DNA of 64,000 nucleotides from Cytophagales bacterium (GCA_024742395.1 JANSYO010000017.1:1-64000); one strand, 5' to 3'; counted from the stretch's first letter, positions 1-8,841 are shown. Notes: generated by a model from the letters alone, not told the origin. Program-made: numbers and translations.

Positions 1-1
1 G

Positions 2-961
2 GCGGCTCCACCTGCACTCATGCGGGCTCTGGCTATCGAAATATTAAAAAGAGGGCTGGTAGCCACCTGGTGGACCAACATACGTTTTGAGAAAAATTTC
101 AGTGCCGATCTTTGCCGGCTCCTGAAGGCCTCAGGCTGTATCGCCGTTTCTGGTGGGCTGGAGGTAGCCTCAGACCGACTTCTGGCTCTGATTGACAAAG
201 GAGTAACGGTAGAACAAGTGGCTCAGGTGACACGTAACTTTACAGAAGCCGGCATTATGGTACATTCTTATCTGATGTACGGATACCCTACGCAAACTAT
301 TCAAGAGACCATTGACAGCCTGGAAATGGTGCGACAGATGTTTGAACTGGGTATTCTTCAATCAGGTTTCTGGCATCAGTTTGCCCTAACGGCACATAGC
401 CCTGTAGGTTTAGACCCTGATGCTTTTGGCGTCATTCCGGAGATCAAAGAAATTGGCTTTGCTCATAATGACATCGCCTTTAAAGACCGAACCGGTATTG
501 ATCATGATCAATTTAGTTTTGGCCTGAAAAAATCACTCTTCAATTATATGCATGGTTTGTGTTTCGATTTCCCTCTGCAAGAATGGTTTGATTTTAAAAT
601 ACCTAAACCCACAGTACCAAAGAACCTGATTGTCAAAGCTTTGGAAAACGACAACGACTTTATGATGAAACCCACTGCCAAGCTCCTCTGGCTGGGGAGC
701 GAGCCAATTATAAGCGTGAAGAACACAAAGAAACTCCTGTTCACTTTTCACACCAAAACCGATGTCGCCGATATTGAATTTAAAACCGCTGATGGCCATT
801 GGCTCGAAAGCATTTTACCAAGACTATCGCCAGAGACAGCAAGCCTTAGTACATTACAAGAGCTAAAGAAAGACTACGAAACCAAACAGGAGAACTTTGA
901 ACTATTCTGGTATTCAAAACCCATTCAGCAAATGCGAGATCTTGGACTTTTAGCCGTTTAA
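2..961 (+). CDS. Radical SAM protein, C-terminal part (5' end outside window)
   Basis: The frame is open from the first bases of the window (AAPPALM precedes the first internal Met at 20), so this is the 3' part of a longer gene. The visible residues look like the C-terminal half of a radical SAM enzyme of the cobalamin-binding type: a barrel strand with GGLEVASDRLL, then the YLMYGYPTQT strand/loop with the common 'YGxP' turn, and a following helix with TIDSLEMVRQMF. The N-terminal B12 domain and the CxxxCxxC cluster would lie upstream and cannot be checked. It ends 5 bases before the convergent LytTR gene. Substrate unknown; the family methylates or rearranges varied substrates. Confidence 0.75.
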   Translation, partial: AAPPALMRALAIEILKRGLVATWWTNIRFEKNFSADLCRLLKASGCIAVSGGLEVASDRLLALIDKGVTVEQVAQVTRNFTEAGIMVHSYLMYGYPTQTIQETIDSLEMVRQMFELGILQSGFWHQFALTAHSPVGLDPDAFGVIPEIKEIGFAHNDIAFKDRTGIDHDQFSFGLKKSLFNYMHGLCFDFPLQEWFDFKIPKPTVPKNLIVKALENDNDFMMKPTAKLLWLGSEPIISVKNTKKLLFTFHTKTDVADIEFKTADGHWLESILPRLSPETASLSTLQELKKDYETKQENFELFWYSKPIQQMRDLGLLAV

Positions 962-965
962 TAGT

Positions 966-1316
966 CTATCTTACCTCTAATCTTATATTCTGTTTTTTCG
1001 ACAAGTCAATAAGAGCATTCACTCTTCTTTTCGATACTTTCATCATTTCATTAGTGATGAGTTTAGCCCGCATCTTCCTGCCATCTTTATACAACGATTT
1101 AACACAATTGAGATTAACCAATGCTCCTCTGTCAGTTCGGTAAAAATCATACATGGAGAGTCTTTCAGCCAATAGGCCTATGGTGGTAGCCACTAAAACT
1201 TCCTTTCCGTTTCTGAAGTAGATTTGTGTATAATTTTCACGAGCCTCCAGCTTCAGCAACTCTTTTGGCCTTGCAAAAAGATGGCCTCCAATTCTAACTT
1301 TATTTTCAACTTTCAT
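966..1316 (-). CDS. Stand-alone LytTR DNA-binding regulator
   Basis: A 116-residue protein consisting of little more than a LytTR domain: the LEARENYTQIYFRNG strand, the T-x-G-LAERL segment and the YRTDRGALVNLNCVKS turn are typical. No receiver domain or membrane segment is present, so it cannot take a phosphoryl signal by itself. It lies downstream of, and on the same strand as, the 1469-residue exported protein, separated by 145 bases. A 40-bp element upstream of its ATG is repeated at the same distance upstream of that large gene, which suggests a shared regulator or autoregulation. A second lone LytTR gene is at 12.5 kb. Confidence 0.85.
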   Translation of the reverse strand: MKVENKVRIGGHLFARPKELLKLEARENYTQIYFRNGKEVLVATTIGLLAERLSMYDFYRTDRGALVNLNCVKSLYKDGRKMRAKLITNEMMKVSKRRVNALIDLSKKQNIRLEVR

Positions 1317-1360
1317 GACTTCCGATTTTTAGTTAACCAAATTTCATGAAATTACCGTCC

Positions 1361-1400
1361 TGAAAATATCGTGTATTTGGGGATATTTTGACCGTAAAAT
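1361..1400 (-). promoter_or_regulatory. 40-bp upstream element, copy 1
   Basis: On the minus strand this block begins ATTTTACGGTC, holds a CCCC run and ends ACACGATATTTTCA. It matches the block at 5916-5955 at 33 of 40 positions by hand alignment without gaps. Both copies lie exactly 44 bp upstream of an ATG. ACGGT/ATGGT and ACGAT recur inside each copy 23 bases apart, near the spacing of paired LytTR half-sites (about two helical turns), so a LytTR operator or promoter is a reasonable but unproven reading. Confidence 0.5.
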
Positions 1401-1461
1401 ATAATACTGAGATTTAAACTCAATTAGTACTCAGACGGGCTTCACTTTTTAGGCTATGGAT

Positions 1462-4400
1462 TTACTCCGGGCAGCCACCGGTTTCAGCCATAAATACTGT
1501 TCCTGAGTCTGCTTCAAAGCCAGGCAGAAGTTCTACGAATTGGCCTAAATACTGAACTTTAGCTTCCTCAGATACTTTGTTTGAAGCTTGCAGATCCTGA
1601 CTCGTTATTTTTGTCAGAGTAACTTTTTCTGTATCATCAACCGGGCTGATAAGTACAAGACCATTCTCACAGAAAGAAAGCTTCATTAAGAAATTTGGAT
1701 CGGTTTTTAACCCAATTATATCATAAAACACATTTTTATTGAACAAGGGCGTACCTTCGAGGTCTAGCTCACCAATGATATGTAAAGCGTTTTTGCTAAA
1801 TGTAGCCTCTCTAAATTCTGTCCTTTTTTCACTACCTGTACTCTGAGCCCAATTTACCTCTCCATTAGTGGCTATAGAAGCCACAAAAAAATCCTCTGAG
1901 GTATATTCTGGCTCTATTTCAAATTCTGTAGCAGACCCTGGTTTTGAAACCAGCAGAGTATCATTAAAATCACACACCCAAAGGACTTCAGATCCATTCA
2001 GAAATACACGAACTTTTTCTACTTCTCCAGTATTCACCTCTCCATTAGACTGAGCGAATGTAACGTTTTGGAAATCGCCTGTTAAGGAGAACTTCGCCAA
2101 AAAACCAGCGTAATAATCCGTTAATGTATATTCATGCATTCCTGCCACATAAGGATGGCTAAAATTAACGGTAGTTACATCAAAAATTGAACTGACATAA
2201 ATGCCTGAACTACCTGCTGCAATGTCAAATGAATTATTGGTATATGCTCCTCCCACTGTTCTTGACCATTGGTATTGGCCACCTGAAGAAAATTCTGCCA
2301 AAAACAATTCTGAACCATTATTTACAGCCTGTAATGTGTTTGATGATGAAGAAAATGGGGTGTTAAAATTCATCTGATCAGTAAAAGTCCCAAATATGTA
2401 AACAGTATCATTGTAAGTATCCAAAACTCCATAGCCGTCATAATTATCTCCTCCCATTCTTCTGCTCCAAATCAAACCTCCATTAAAGTCAAACTTGCAC
2501 AGAAACAGATCAGTAGAACCATTTTGTGAAGTTAAACTATTCTGTGAAGGATTGGCTGGTGTTCCTAAGTCTATGGTTCCGTCAAACGAACCGAGTACAT
2601 ACAGATAGTTTCCTTCGAGCGACAAATCTTTAGCCCTATCTGTATTGCTTCCTCCCATTCTTTTTGACCAAACAAGATTTCCATCGCTAGCATTTAAACA
2701 AAGAAGGAAGGCATCGTCGTAGCCAGTAGAAATTAAGCTATTACCGGTCAAATCTTCTGGATGATTAAAGCCAATAGTATCTTTAAAATACCCGCTGACA
2801 AAAACGTAATTGTCATTCGCCGCAATACTTATCCATGTCATAGAAGTTGAAGAATAAACGGGTGTAATCCATTTGGTTTTGCCCTGCTTATTTAATTTCA
2901 TAATCATTTGGCCATATTCTGAGCCGGTCAACAGAACACCGTTATTTGAAATTTCTTTTGAGAAATCACCTGCCAGATATATGTTACCTGATTCATCAGA
3001 GCCTACCACATCTAAATTGGTATTTCCTCCGGTATCTCCCCCATCAGTAAAAGCATAATCAATTTGTGGAGTCATACTACCTTTTGCACTGAAACCCAGT
3101 GAAGTAACATGAGCGGCAATCACATTGTAATCAAAGTGAGAAGGAGTATTAAAGTTAGCATAGTTAAAAAAGTTACCAGAGAGAGAAAAGACTGAACCGG
3201 AAACAGACAAGTCAGTAAGGTCATCTTCAAAATAGCCTCCTGCTCTTAATGATTGAAGATGGTTTCCGTTGCTTTCAAAACGAGACAAAAACACATCTGA
3301 ATCTCCATCGGAGATAAGTGAATCTGAAGAACTAAAACGAGCTGTACCTTCATAAAAGCCTCCTACAAAAACTTCTCCGTCTCCAAATGCCAAAGCTGTG
3401 CCTAAGATATCTTCAAGTCCACTGATAGATTCATACCAGTTAACTAAACCCGCCTGACTGGTAAAAGACAAAATAAAGGCATCTCTATTCCCTTCAGAGA
3501 TCAGTTTATTCTGTACAAGATGAAGCTTACCTACTTTTAAAGTATCTTCAAAAATTCCGGTAGCAAAGACCGAAGAAGCTGAACAATCCAGACCAAAGAG
3601 TCTGTCTCTCAGAGTACTTCCTGCTTTTTGAATCCAGCCCAATGTGCCAGAATGATCAAATTTGACCACAAAAACATCCCGGTCTCCTAATGACTGAAAA
3701 GTATTCGAAAATTGCGACGAAGGTGTATTAAAGTCTGCCAAGTCACTAAAACTTCCTCCAAGAAATACACCACCTGCATTTGAACCCACAGCTTTTCCTT
3801 CATCATATCCTGTACCCCCTGCTCTTTTTAGCCAGGCTAATGAGCCACTGGTAAACATTTTCATTAAAAAAGCGTCGTCTCCACCTTTTGATACCAGCTC
3901 ATTCGTTCCAAAAGATGATGGTGTATTAAAGTTAGAAGTAAGTCTGAAGTTACCACCTATATAAATCGCCTCGTCTTCATATACAATATCATTAGCTTCA
4001 TCATCTTGTGTACCTCCTCCTCTTCTTATCCAATCCGGCAAACCTGTTTCGGCGTCTAATTTCAGCACAAAAACATCTCTTCCACCGGCAGAGGTGAGTT
4101 CGAAAAAACCAGCTATATAAGGATAACTAAAGTTACATATCCCCTCAAAAAAACCGGTAACATAAAGCTTTCCCTCAGCAAAAGTTAGTTTCCGGGCTTC
4201 TTCATCAAGTGTACCGCCGAAAGTTCTAACCCATAACACATTGCCCAGTGCATCTTGTTTGACAATGTACATATCCTTTTGACCACGAGAGGAATAACTT
4301 GCACCAGCTATTAATAAATCATTTTCAAAATAGCCAACAGTGTACACATTCCCAATCTCGTCAAGGCAGGTACCCAGTGCCCGATTAGGATTTATTGAAG

Positions 4401-5871
4401 CTGCTTCTCCTACAGTTTCTTGCCAATTAAAAGTATAATCCTCCGTAAAGCCGGAAACAAATATTCTCCTTCCTTCCATTTCGAAATGATTTTTACTTTC
4501 GTGGTACGGTTGGTTAAAATTAACAGCATCTGAGAAAGAGCCAGAGAGAGTAATTTTATTATTGAATGAGTGGAGTACATCACTTGTAACAGAGCTGGTC
4601 TCTGTACCAAGTCTGATATAATTTATAATATTACCAGACGAACCAAATTTCATAATCACTTTGTTATCCTCTGGTTCAAAATACAGAGTATGCTTGTCTT
4701 CAGGGTTCTTATTTGAAACAACCAATGAGTCTCCTGACTTCTTAATATCAATAAAACAAGAACCAGATAATGTGGTCAGACCTGCCACATCATCAAATTC
4801 ACCCGAGCCAATTTGTCTGAGCCAATTGAAGGTGGAAGATGTATCATATTGTGCCAAAAAGACATCAAAAGAACCATAAGATATAAGGCTATCTACCTTT
4901 ACGTTATCATATACCCTGAGTGTATCGTTAAATATCCCGGTTAAGTAAATGTTGTTATCTTCTATTTCAATTGATGAGAAATTTGCTATTGTATTATTAG
5001 TAATAAGCACCTTAGCCCAGATCAATTCACCAGTGTCTTGCCTTACTTTACTTACTACCCGGCCAAACTGCTCATTTTCCTTTGTGACAATATCAGACTT
5101 TGAAGGCTGAATAATTTTTAGAGAATCCTGCTGAAAGCCTAATGTATAAATGTATTCAGCATCTGAATCAAGGCTTACCATATAGGTATATCCGCTTCCA
5201 GCGGTATAATGATGATGCCACTGATAGGTTCCCGTAAGGTCATAACTTACCAGATAACCGTCTCTAACTTTCTCACCTGTTATTATCACACTACTTCCCG
5301 AAGGTTCAAAATCTAATTGATCTCCTTCATTTAAACGGCCCAAAAGAAAGATACCCTCAGCAGTTACCTCCATGTCACTCAAGACATCATAAGCCGGATT
5401 CCCAAACGTTTTGACCCAGTCAAAAATGCCTAAAGTATCACATGCTGCAATAAAGTTGTCACTATTTCCTACCGCTTCAGGAAATTGCACTTTTGTATTA
5501 TCAGAAGATATTAGTTCGGAGGCTCCATTCCAAGTGCCTGATATGTAAATCACCCCATTAAATAGCTCAATTTCTAAGACTGAACTCGAGTTTTGTGAGG
5601 AGAGCTTATTAAACCAAAGTAAATCTCCATTCTCATCATATTTGGCCAAAAAACCATTGGAATGAGCGTTTTCGCTTTCAACTATTTCTCCTCCAAACTC
5701 TGTAGTTCTGTAGTTACCTACAGTATAGGTGTTACCATATTCATCTAAATAGGTATCATAAATATATTCTGTGCCATCTATGCCGTCAAAAGTCTTTACA
5801 TACTCAGGGTAGAACTGTGCAGAAAGTTGAGAACAAATGAAAAAAGATAGTAGTAGTATATACGCTTTCAT
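1462..5871 (-). CDS. Very large exported SBBP/beta-propeller repeat protein with 3-coathanger-type tail
   Basis: A 1469-residue protein with an N-terminal signal peptide (about residues 1-18, ending SQLSAQ). The body is a long series of about 50-70-residue repeats of the SBBP/beta-propeller type: each has YVxGxF..., a NFNTPSS-like or 'L.S.G..D.F' strand, 'FLxKFD', 'G.L.W.RRAGG' and 'D...D'. The last roughly 80 residues carry LQASNKVSEEAKVQYLG and ELLPGFEADSGTVFMAETGGC, the pattern of the 3-coathanger-stack tail also seen in the proteins at 10.7 and 12.9 kb. Likely cell-surface or secreted; the ligand is unknown. A lone LytTR gene follows it. It is the largest gene in the window. Confidence 0.8.
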   Translation of the reverse strand: MKAYILLLSFFICSQLSAQFYPEYVKTFDGIDGTEYIYDTYLDEYGNTYTVGNYRTTEFGGEIVESENAHSNGFLAKYDENGDLLWFNKLSSQNSSSVLEIELFNGVIYISGTWNGASELISSDNTKVQFPEAVGNSDNFIAACDTLGIFDWVKTFGNPAYDVLSDMEVTAEGIFLLGRLNEGDQLDFEPSGSSVIITGEKVRDGYLVSYDLTGTYQWHHHYTAGSGYTYMVSLDSDAEYIYTLGFQQDSLKIIQPSKSDIVTKENEQFGRVVSKVRQDTGELIWAKVLITNNTIANFSSIEIEDNNIYLTGIFNDTLRVYDNVKVDSLISYGSFDVFLAQYDTSSTFNWLRQIGSGEFDDVAGLTTLSGSCFIDIKKSGDSLVVSNKNPEDKHTLYFEPEDNKVIMKFGSSGNIINYIRLGTETSSVTSDVLHSFNNKITLSGSFSDAVNFNQPYHESKNHFEMEGRRIFVSGFTEDYTFNWQETVGEAASINPNRALGTCLDEIGNVYTVGYFENDLLIAGASYSSRGQKDMYIVKQDALGNVLWVRTFGGTLDEEARKLTFAEGKLYVTGFFEGICNFSYPYIAGFFELTSAGGRDVFVLKLDAETGLPDWIRRGGGTQDDEANDIVYEDEAIYIGGNFRLTSNFNTPSSFGTNELVSKGGDDAFLMKMFTSGSLAWLKRAGGTGYDEGKAVGSNAGGVFLGGSFSDLADFNTPSSQFSNTFQSLGDRDVFVVKFDHSGTLGWIQKAGSTLRDRLFGLDCSASSVFATGIFEDTLKVGKLHLVQNKLISEGNRDAFILSFTSQAGLVNWYESISGLEDILGTALAFGDGEVFVGGFYEGTARFSSSDSLISDGDSDVFLSRFESNGNHLQSLRAGGYFEDDLTDLSVSGSVFSLSGNFFNYANFNTPSHFDYNVIAAHVTSLGFSAKGSMTPQIDYAFTDGGDTGGNTNLDVVGSDESGNIYLAGDFSKEISNNGVLLTGSEYGQMIMKLNKQGKTKWITPVYSSTSMTWISIAANDNYVFVSGYFKDTIGFNHPEDLTGNSLISTGYDDAFLLCLNASDGNLVWSKRMGGSNTDRAKDLSLEGNYLYVLGSFDGTIDLGTPANPSQNSLTSQNGSTDLFLCKFDFNGGLIWSRRMGGDNYDGYGVLDTYNDTVYIFGTFTDQMNFNTPFSSSSNTLQAVNNGSELFLAEFSSGGQYQWSRTVGGAYTNNSFDIAAGSSGIYVSSIFDVTTVNFSHPYVAGMHEYTLTDYYAGFLAKFSLTGDFQNVTFAQSNGEVNTGEVEKVRVFLNGSEVLWVCDFNDTLLVSKPGSATEFEIEPEYTSEDFFVASIATNGEVNWAQSTGSEKRTEFREATFSKNALHIIGELDLEGTPLFNKNVFYDIIGLKTDPNFLMKLSFCENGLVLISPVDDTEKVTLTKITSQDLQASNKVSEEAKVQYLGQFVELLPGFEADSGTVFMAETGGCPE

Positions 5872-5915
5872 AGGAGTCGATTTTTCTGAACATAAAGTTC
5901 TTTGATCTTAGTCCT

Positions 5916-5955
5916 TGAAAACATCGTGTAAATGGGGAAATTCAGACCATAAAAT
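5916..5955 (-). promoter_or_regulatory. 40-bp upstream element, copy 2
   Basis: Minus-strand ATTTTATGGTC, a CCCC run, then ACACGATGTTTTCA. It pairs with the element at 1361-1400 (33/40 identical, no gaps) and lies 44 bp from the ATG of the 1469-residue gene, the same distance as copy 1 from the LytTR ATG. Probably a common promoter or operator. Confidence 0.5.
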
Positions 5956-5983
5956 GGAAAATATGGCTTAAATGAAGGTTTGA

Positions 5984-6118
5984 TGTACTACAAATTATTG
6001 GGAAGTAATCAATGAAGGCAGAAAGAACAAACCGTACTTCGACACATTACCTGCCGGTCCGCAAGTATATGTCATAGGCTTCAAAAACATTAAGGCTCTG
6101 GAGGAGCATTTTATTTAA
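5984..6118 (+). pseudogene. Possible C-terminal gene remnant without a start
   Basis: After an in-frame TGA at 5981, 44 sense codons run to TAA at 6116-6118. The translation contains YWEVINEGRKNKPYF and GPQVYVIGFKNIKAL, which reads like a real protein C-terminus rather than noise, but there is no ATG and nothing upstream continues it. It overlaps the last bases of the convergent cupin gene. I do not recognise the family. It may be the tail of a decayed gene; a chance open frame remains quite possible. Confidence 0.25.
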
Positions 6119-6398
6119 TTAATAGTAAAGAACTGTTTGCCAGCCCCATGAATCTATGTGAGATCATGGCTGGTATCTCCACATATTCATCAGCTTTTAA
6201 ATTGACCGTTTTACCGGTATGCTCAGAGTAAAGGATTTCACCCGAAACGCAAACCAACAAAGCAGGCACTTTGGTAATATGATCTTTCATTTCTTCATTC
6301 TCTTTTACCTGAATAGAAATAACGGAGCCCTCTTCACCTTTGAAAAAAGGTTTTAAAGAGAGTGCCTTTTCGGCTGAATGCAATGCGGCTAACTTCAT
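6111..6398 (-). CDS. Small cupin-like protein
   Basis: A 95-residue single-domain protein with cupin features: 'EEMKDHITKVPALLVCVSGEILY' as the first barrel motif and DEYVEIPAMISHRFMGL as the second. H40 (in DHITKVP) and H81 (in ISHRF) are candidate metal ligands, but the first motif is degenerate (no clear HxH). It starts 4 bases after the stop of the DUF3365 gene, so the two are probably co-transcribed. Such small cupins often sense or buffer a ligand; no substrate can be named. No signal peptide, so cytoplasmic. Confidence 0.6.
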   Translation of the reverse strand: MKLAALHSAEKALSLKPFFKGEEGSVISIQVKENEEMKDHITKVPALLVCVSGEILYSEHTGKTVNLKADEYVEIPAMISHRFMGLANSSLLLIK

Positions 6399-6402
6399 AG
6401 TA

Positions 6403-7245
6403 TTAATCTCTTTTATTCATTTCAATGACCCAAACACCCCTTATTTCATCAACGCTATAATTTACAGCTTTATCTTCAGGATATAAGCTTTTAATTACGG
6501 CAAACGTACTTTGAGAAATCGCCTCTTTAGGTTTTCCATGACAGGCCAAACACATGCCATTGGTTACAATGGGATATAAACCTGAAACCGTCTTCTCTGA
6601 ATAAGTCATTAATGGCTTCAAGGGCTCACTTTTTCTTTTTTGTCTTTTTAATGTTTTGATGTAAGCCAACTGCTCTGCATTAGCCTTATTCAGTTGATTT
6701 CTTGGCTTATCAGTCACTCTTTTAATTTTCACGTCAAAAAACTGAGCCATACTATCTGTTAACGGATAGGCTTTTACATTGCAAAAAGTCAGAGCATTTT
6801 CAGGCCCGCCGTTCATCATGGCCTGAGTAAGGTTTTTTCCCAGAACCTTTTGCGTATTAGAGGCAAATTCTTTACCTAGCTTCTCGTAGTTTGTCGTGTC
6901 TGACTGAGTCACTTTATTTTCTACTTGTACTATAAACCCTTCTGAATCCGCAATTACTTCATCATGTTCATTATTCACATGTGCCACATCATGAGAAGGC
7001 TCACTTTGGGAAATACTATGGGTTACACTCATTTTCAAAAGAGTATAAAGAGATTTATTTACCGCTCCAACAAACTTTTCATTCTCAGTAATAAAGTTTA
7101 AACCGTCTCCTGCATATCCCGAAATCCCCTCCATTGAATTCACAGAGATACCGGCATAGTCAACAGCTGAACCAGTAGAAAACTCATTCTCTTGCCAGGC
7201 TATCAAACTAAGAAACACAGAACTCAAAATGATGCTTTCCCTCAT
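6403..7245 (-). CDS. Exported DUF3365 (Tll0287-like) c-type haem protein
   Basis: A 280-residue protein with a hydrophobic N-terminus (residues 1-16, signal-like). After a low-complexity region of about 100 residues comes a DUF3365/Tll0287-like domain: KNLTQAMMNGGPENALTFC, the VKIKRVTDKPRNQLNKAN block and, near the C-terminus, CLACHGKP, a CxxCH site for covalent haem. The family is a periplasmic haem-binding fold related to PAS sensor domains. The gene lies directly upstream of the cupin gene (4-base gap). A redox or gas-sensing role is plausible, but no output domain is attached. Confidence 0.75.
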   Translation of the reverse strand: MRESIILSSVFLSLIAWQENEFSTGSAVDYAGISVNSMEGISGYAGDGLNFITENEKFVGAVNKSLYTLLKMSVTHSISQSEPSHDVAHVNNEHDEVIADSEGFIVQVENKVTQSDTTNYEKLGKEFASNTQKVLGKNLTQAMMNGGPENALTFCNVKAYPLTDSMAQFFDVKIKRVTDKPRNQLNKANAEQLAYIKTLKRQKRKSEPLKPLMTYSEKTVSGLYPIVTNGMCLACHGKPKEAISQSTFAVIKSLYPEDKAVNYSVDEIRGVWVIEMNKRD

Positions 7246-7350
7246 GACTTCATTGTTTTTTGAAAGATGAATTTACTTCTCAAAGGGATACTTCTATGTA
7301 AGATAAATCACAAAATCTATTTAAAATCAATCATTTATGATATCACTCAT

Positions 7351-7379
7351 AAAAAAGGGGAGTACTTAAAGCACTCCCC
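7351..7379 (-). terminator. Rho-independent terminator of dps
   Basis: On the minus strand GGGGAGTGC, a short loop and GTACTCCCC form a strong stem, followed by TTTTTTAT. It lies 27 bases past the dps stop codon. Confidence 0.8.
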
Positions 7380-7405
7380 ATTTAATATTTCCGTTTTTGG
7401 TCTTC

Positions 7406-7879
7406 TTATTTCAAAAAAGCAGAATACATCCAAACCAATTTTTCCTGCTCTCTTATATAATCGCTCATTAGTGCATTGGTTCCTTCATCATCAGCCTCTC
7501 CAGATAAGTCAAGTAACTCGCGTTGCAGAACGATAATAGTCTTAAAAGCCAAAAGAATATGCTCTACAGCCTGTACACCATTTGATACATGCGGACTTTC
7601 TTTTACTTGAGAAACAGCGGTATATGCTGAATAATTATGTTCAGGAGAGAATCCCAAAGTCAATATACGCTCAGCGATTTCATCAATCTTGAGACGTAGG
7701 TCATCATACAGCTCTTCAAACTTCACATGAAGCTCAAAAAATTTCTCACCTTTAATGTTCCAGTGGTAGCCTCTTACGTTTTGATAAAAAACAGAATAGT
7801 TGGCAAGAAGAGTATTCAATTTTTGAGCCAATACGTCGGCATCTTTGGTTTCAAGACCAATGGCATTCAAATTATTCAT
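7406..7879 (-). CDS. dps: Dps-family ferritin-like DNA-protection protein
   Basis: A 157-residue protein of normal Dps length. The ferroxidase ligands are all visible with correct spacing: H39 (in GYHWNIKG), H51, D66 and E70 (in DEIAERILTLGF). Dps forms a 12-subunit shell that oxidises Fe(II) with peroxide, stores iron and protects DNA in stationary phase or oxidative stress. It is monocistronic: its own terminator follows, and a terminator for the upstream desaturase precedes its promoter. The promoter region holds a CRP-type palindrome at a classic activator position (see 7943-7988). No lysine-rich tail for DNA binding is apparent at either end. Confidence 0.95.
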   Translation of the reverse strand: MNNLNAIGLETKDADVLAQKLNTLLANYSVFYQNVRGYHWNIKGEKFFELHVKFEELYDDLRLKIDEIAERILTLGFSPEHNYSAYTAVSQVKESPHVSNGVQAVEHILLAFKTIIVLQRELLDLSGEADDEGTNALMSDYIREQEKLVWMYSAFLK

Positions 7880-7942
7880 TGTGCTATATTTTTATAGAAA
7901 TTACATTAAAATTTAAATTGTAAACCTCCATTGTTTACTCAT

Positions 7943-7988
7943 CAAAATTACGAATTTGCCTACTCTTAGGTTGTGATATTCATCACAA
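7943..7988 (-). promoter_or_regulatory. dps promoter: TAnnTTTG box and CRP/FNR-type palindrome
   Basis: On the minus strand TAATTTTG (7943-7950) fits the Bacteroidota -7 consensus TAnnTTTG. Upstream, TTGTGATATTCATCACAA (7971-7988) is an 18-bp palindrome that fits TGTGA-N6-TCACA, the CRP consensus. If transcription starts a few bases after the -7 box, the palindrome is centred near -42, the class II activator position. No good -33 TTG box is visible, consistent with activator dependence. Confidence 0.55.
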
Positions 7989-7993
7989 TCATC

Positions 7994-8031
7994 TTAAATA
8001 AAAACACCTGCCCCCAAAGGAAACAGGTGTT
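7994..8031 (-). terminator. Rho-independent terminator of the desaturase gene
   Basis: On the minus strand AACACCTG (8024-8031), a 13-base loop and CAGGTGTT (8003-8010) pair perfectly and are followed by a T-rich tail. It lies 27 bases beyond the desaturase stop. Confidence 0.8.
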
Positions 8032-8058
8032 CATTTTTACGGAAGTATATTTCTAATC

Positions 8059-8805
8059 TTACATGTAATTCAAATCGTTGTTTGGTTTAAGTTTTATCAA
8101 ATGCACTGCATTCAATAGCTTAATTACCGGGTAAGTGGGGTCAAATTCATGCCACTTGATTCCAAAATTAGCCCGCCCTCCAAACTTATGGTGATTGTTA
8201 TGATAACTCTCTCCCATCATAAGGAAATCTACTGGCAATAAGTTTCTGGCGGTGTCATTAACATCATAATTTCTGTAGCCATATTTATGTGCATACCAGT
8301 TAATGATAACACCGTGCACGGGTCCCATAAGAAAGTGAATAGGAAGCAAAAGAAAATAAGCCCAGTGATCTGCAAACTGAATATAAAATAATGTGTACGC
8401 TACACCCCATCCAATGCGTACAAGCCATTGATCTCCGAGTTTTTCCATGAATGCCCAGTGGGGTACATTCTTCTTAAACTTTTCGTCTATCTGATCTTCT
8501 TTGTGAAGAATGGTATTGTAATAGTTTTTGGTCTTCCACATCATATCAAAAAGGTTTTTTGAAAAGGAAGGAGAGTGTGGATCAGCCACTGTATCTGCAT
8601 GTGCATGGTGTAGCCTGTGCATAACGCCATAAGCATAAGGACTCAAAAAAGATGAACCTTGAAATATAAAGGTAAGCGTATAAAACACCTTCTCCATAAA
8701 CGGACTCATAGTAAACATTTTATGAGCGGCATATCTATGCAAAAAGAACGTTTGAGCAAAAAGCGACAAATACCAATGTGCCAAAAAGAAAATAATAATA
8801 ATCAT
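8059..8805 (-). CDS. Acyl-CoA / fatty acid desaturase (integral membrane)
   Basis: A 248-residue membrane desaturase. The three histidine boxes of the stearoyl-CoA delta-9 class are present: HRYAAH (H23-H28), HRLHH (H63, H66, H67) and HNNHH (H202, H205, H206), which bind the di-iron centre. Hydrophobic helices surround them. It introduces a double bond into fatty acyl chains and so tunes membrane fluidity. It is short compared with eukaryotic forms, as usual for bacterial members. The gene is monocistronic, with its own terminator and a TAnnTTTG-like box upstream at 8834-8841. Confidence 0.9.
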   Translation of the reverse strand: MIIIIFFLAHWYLSLFAQTFFLHRYAAHKMFTMSPFMEKVFYTLTFIFQGSSFLSPYAYGVMHRLHHAHADTVADPHSPSFSKNLFDMMWKTKNYYNTILHKEDQIDEKFKKNVPHWAFMEKLGDQWLVRIGWGVAYTLFYIQFADHWAYFLLLPIHFLMGPVHGVIINWYAHKYGYRNYDVNDTARNLLPVDFLMMGESYHNNHHKFGGRANFGIKWHEFDPTYPVIKLLNAVHLIKLKPNNDLNYM

Positions 8806-8833
8806 TGAATAGTGCTAAAGAGTGATTGAATTG

Positions 8834-8841
8834 CAAACTTA
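8834..8841 (-). promoter_or_regulatory. Putative -7 box of the desaturase gene
   Basis: TAAGTTTG on the minus strand fits TAnnTTTG and would give a leader of about 20-25 bases. A clear -33 box is lacking. The remainder of the 302-base gap 8806-9107, between two divergent genes, shows no other feature to me. Confidence 0.3.
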
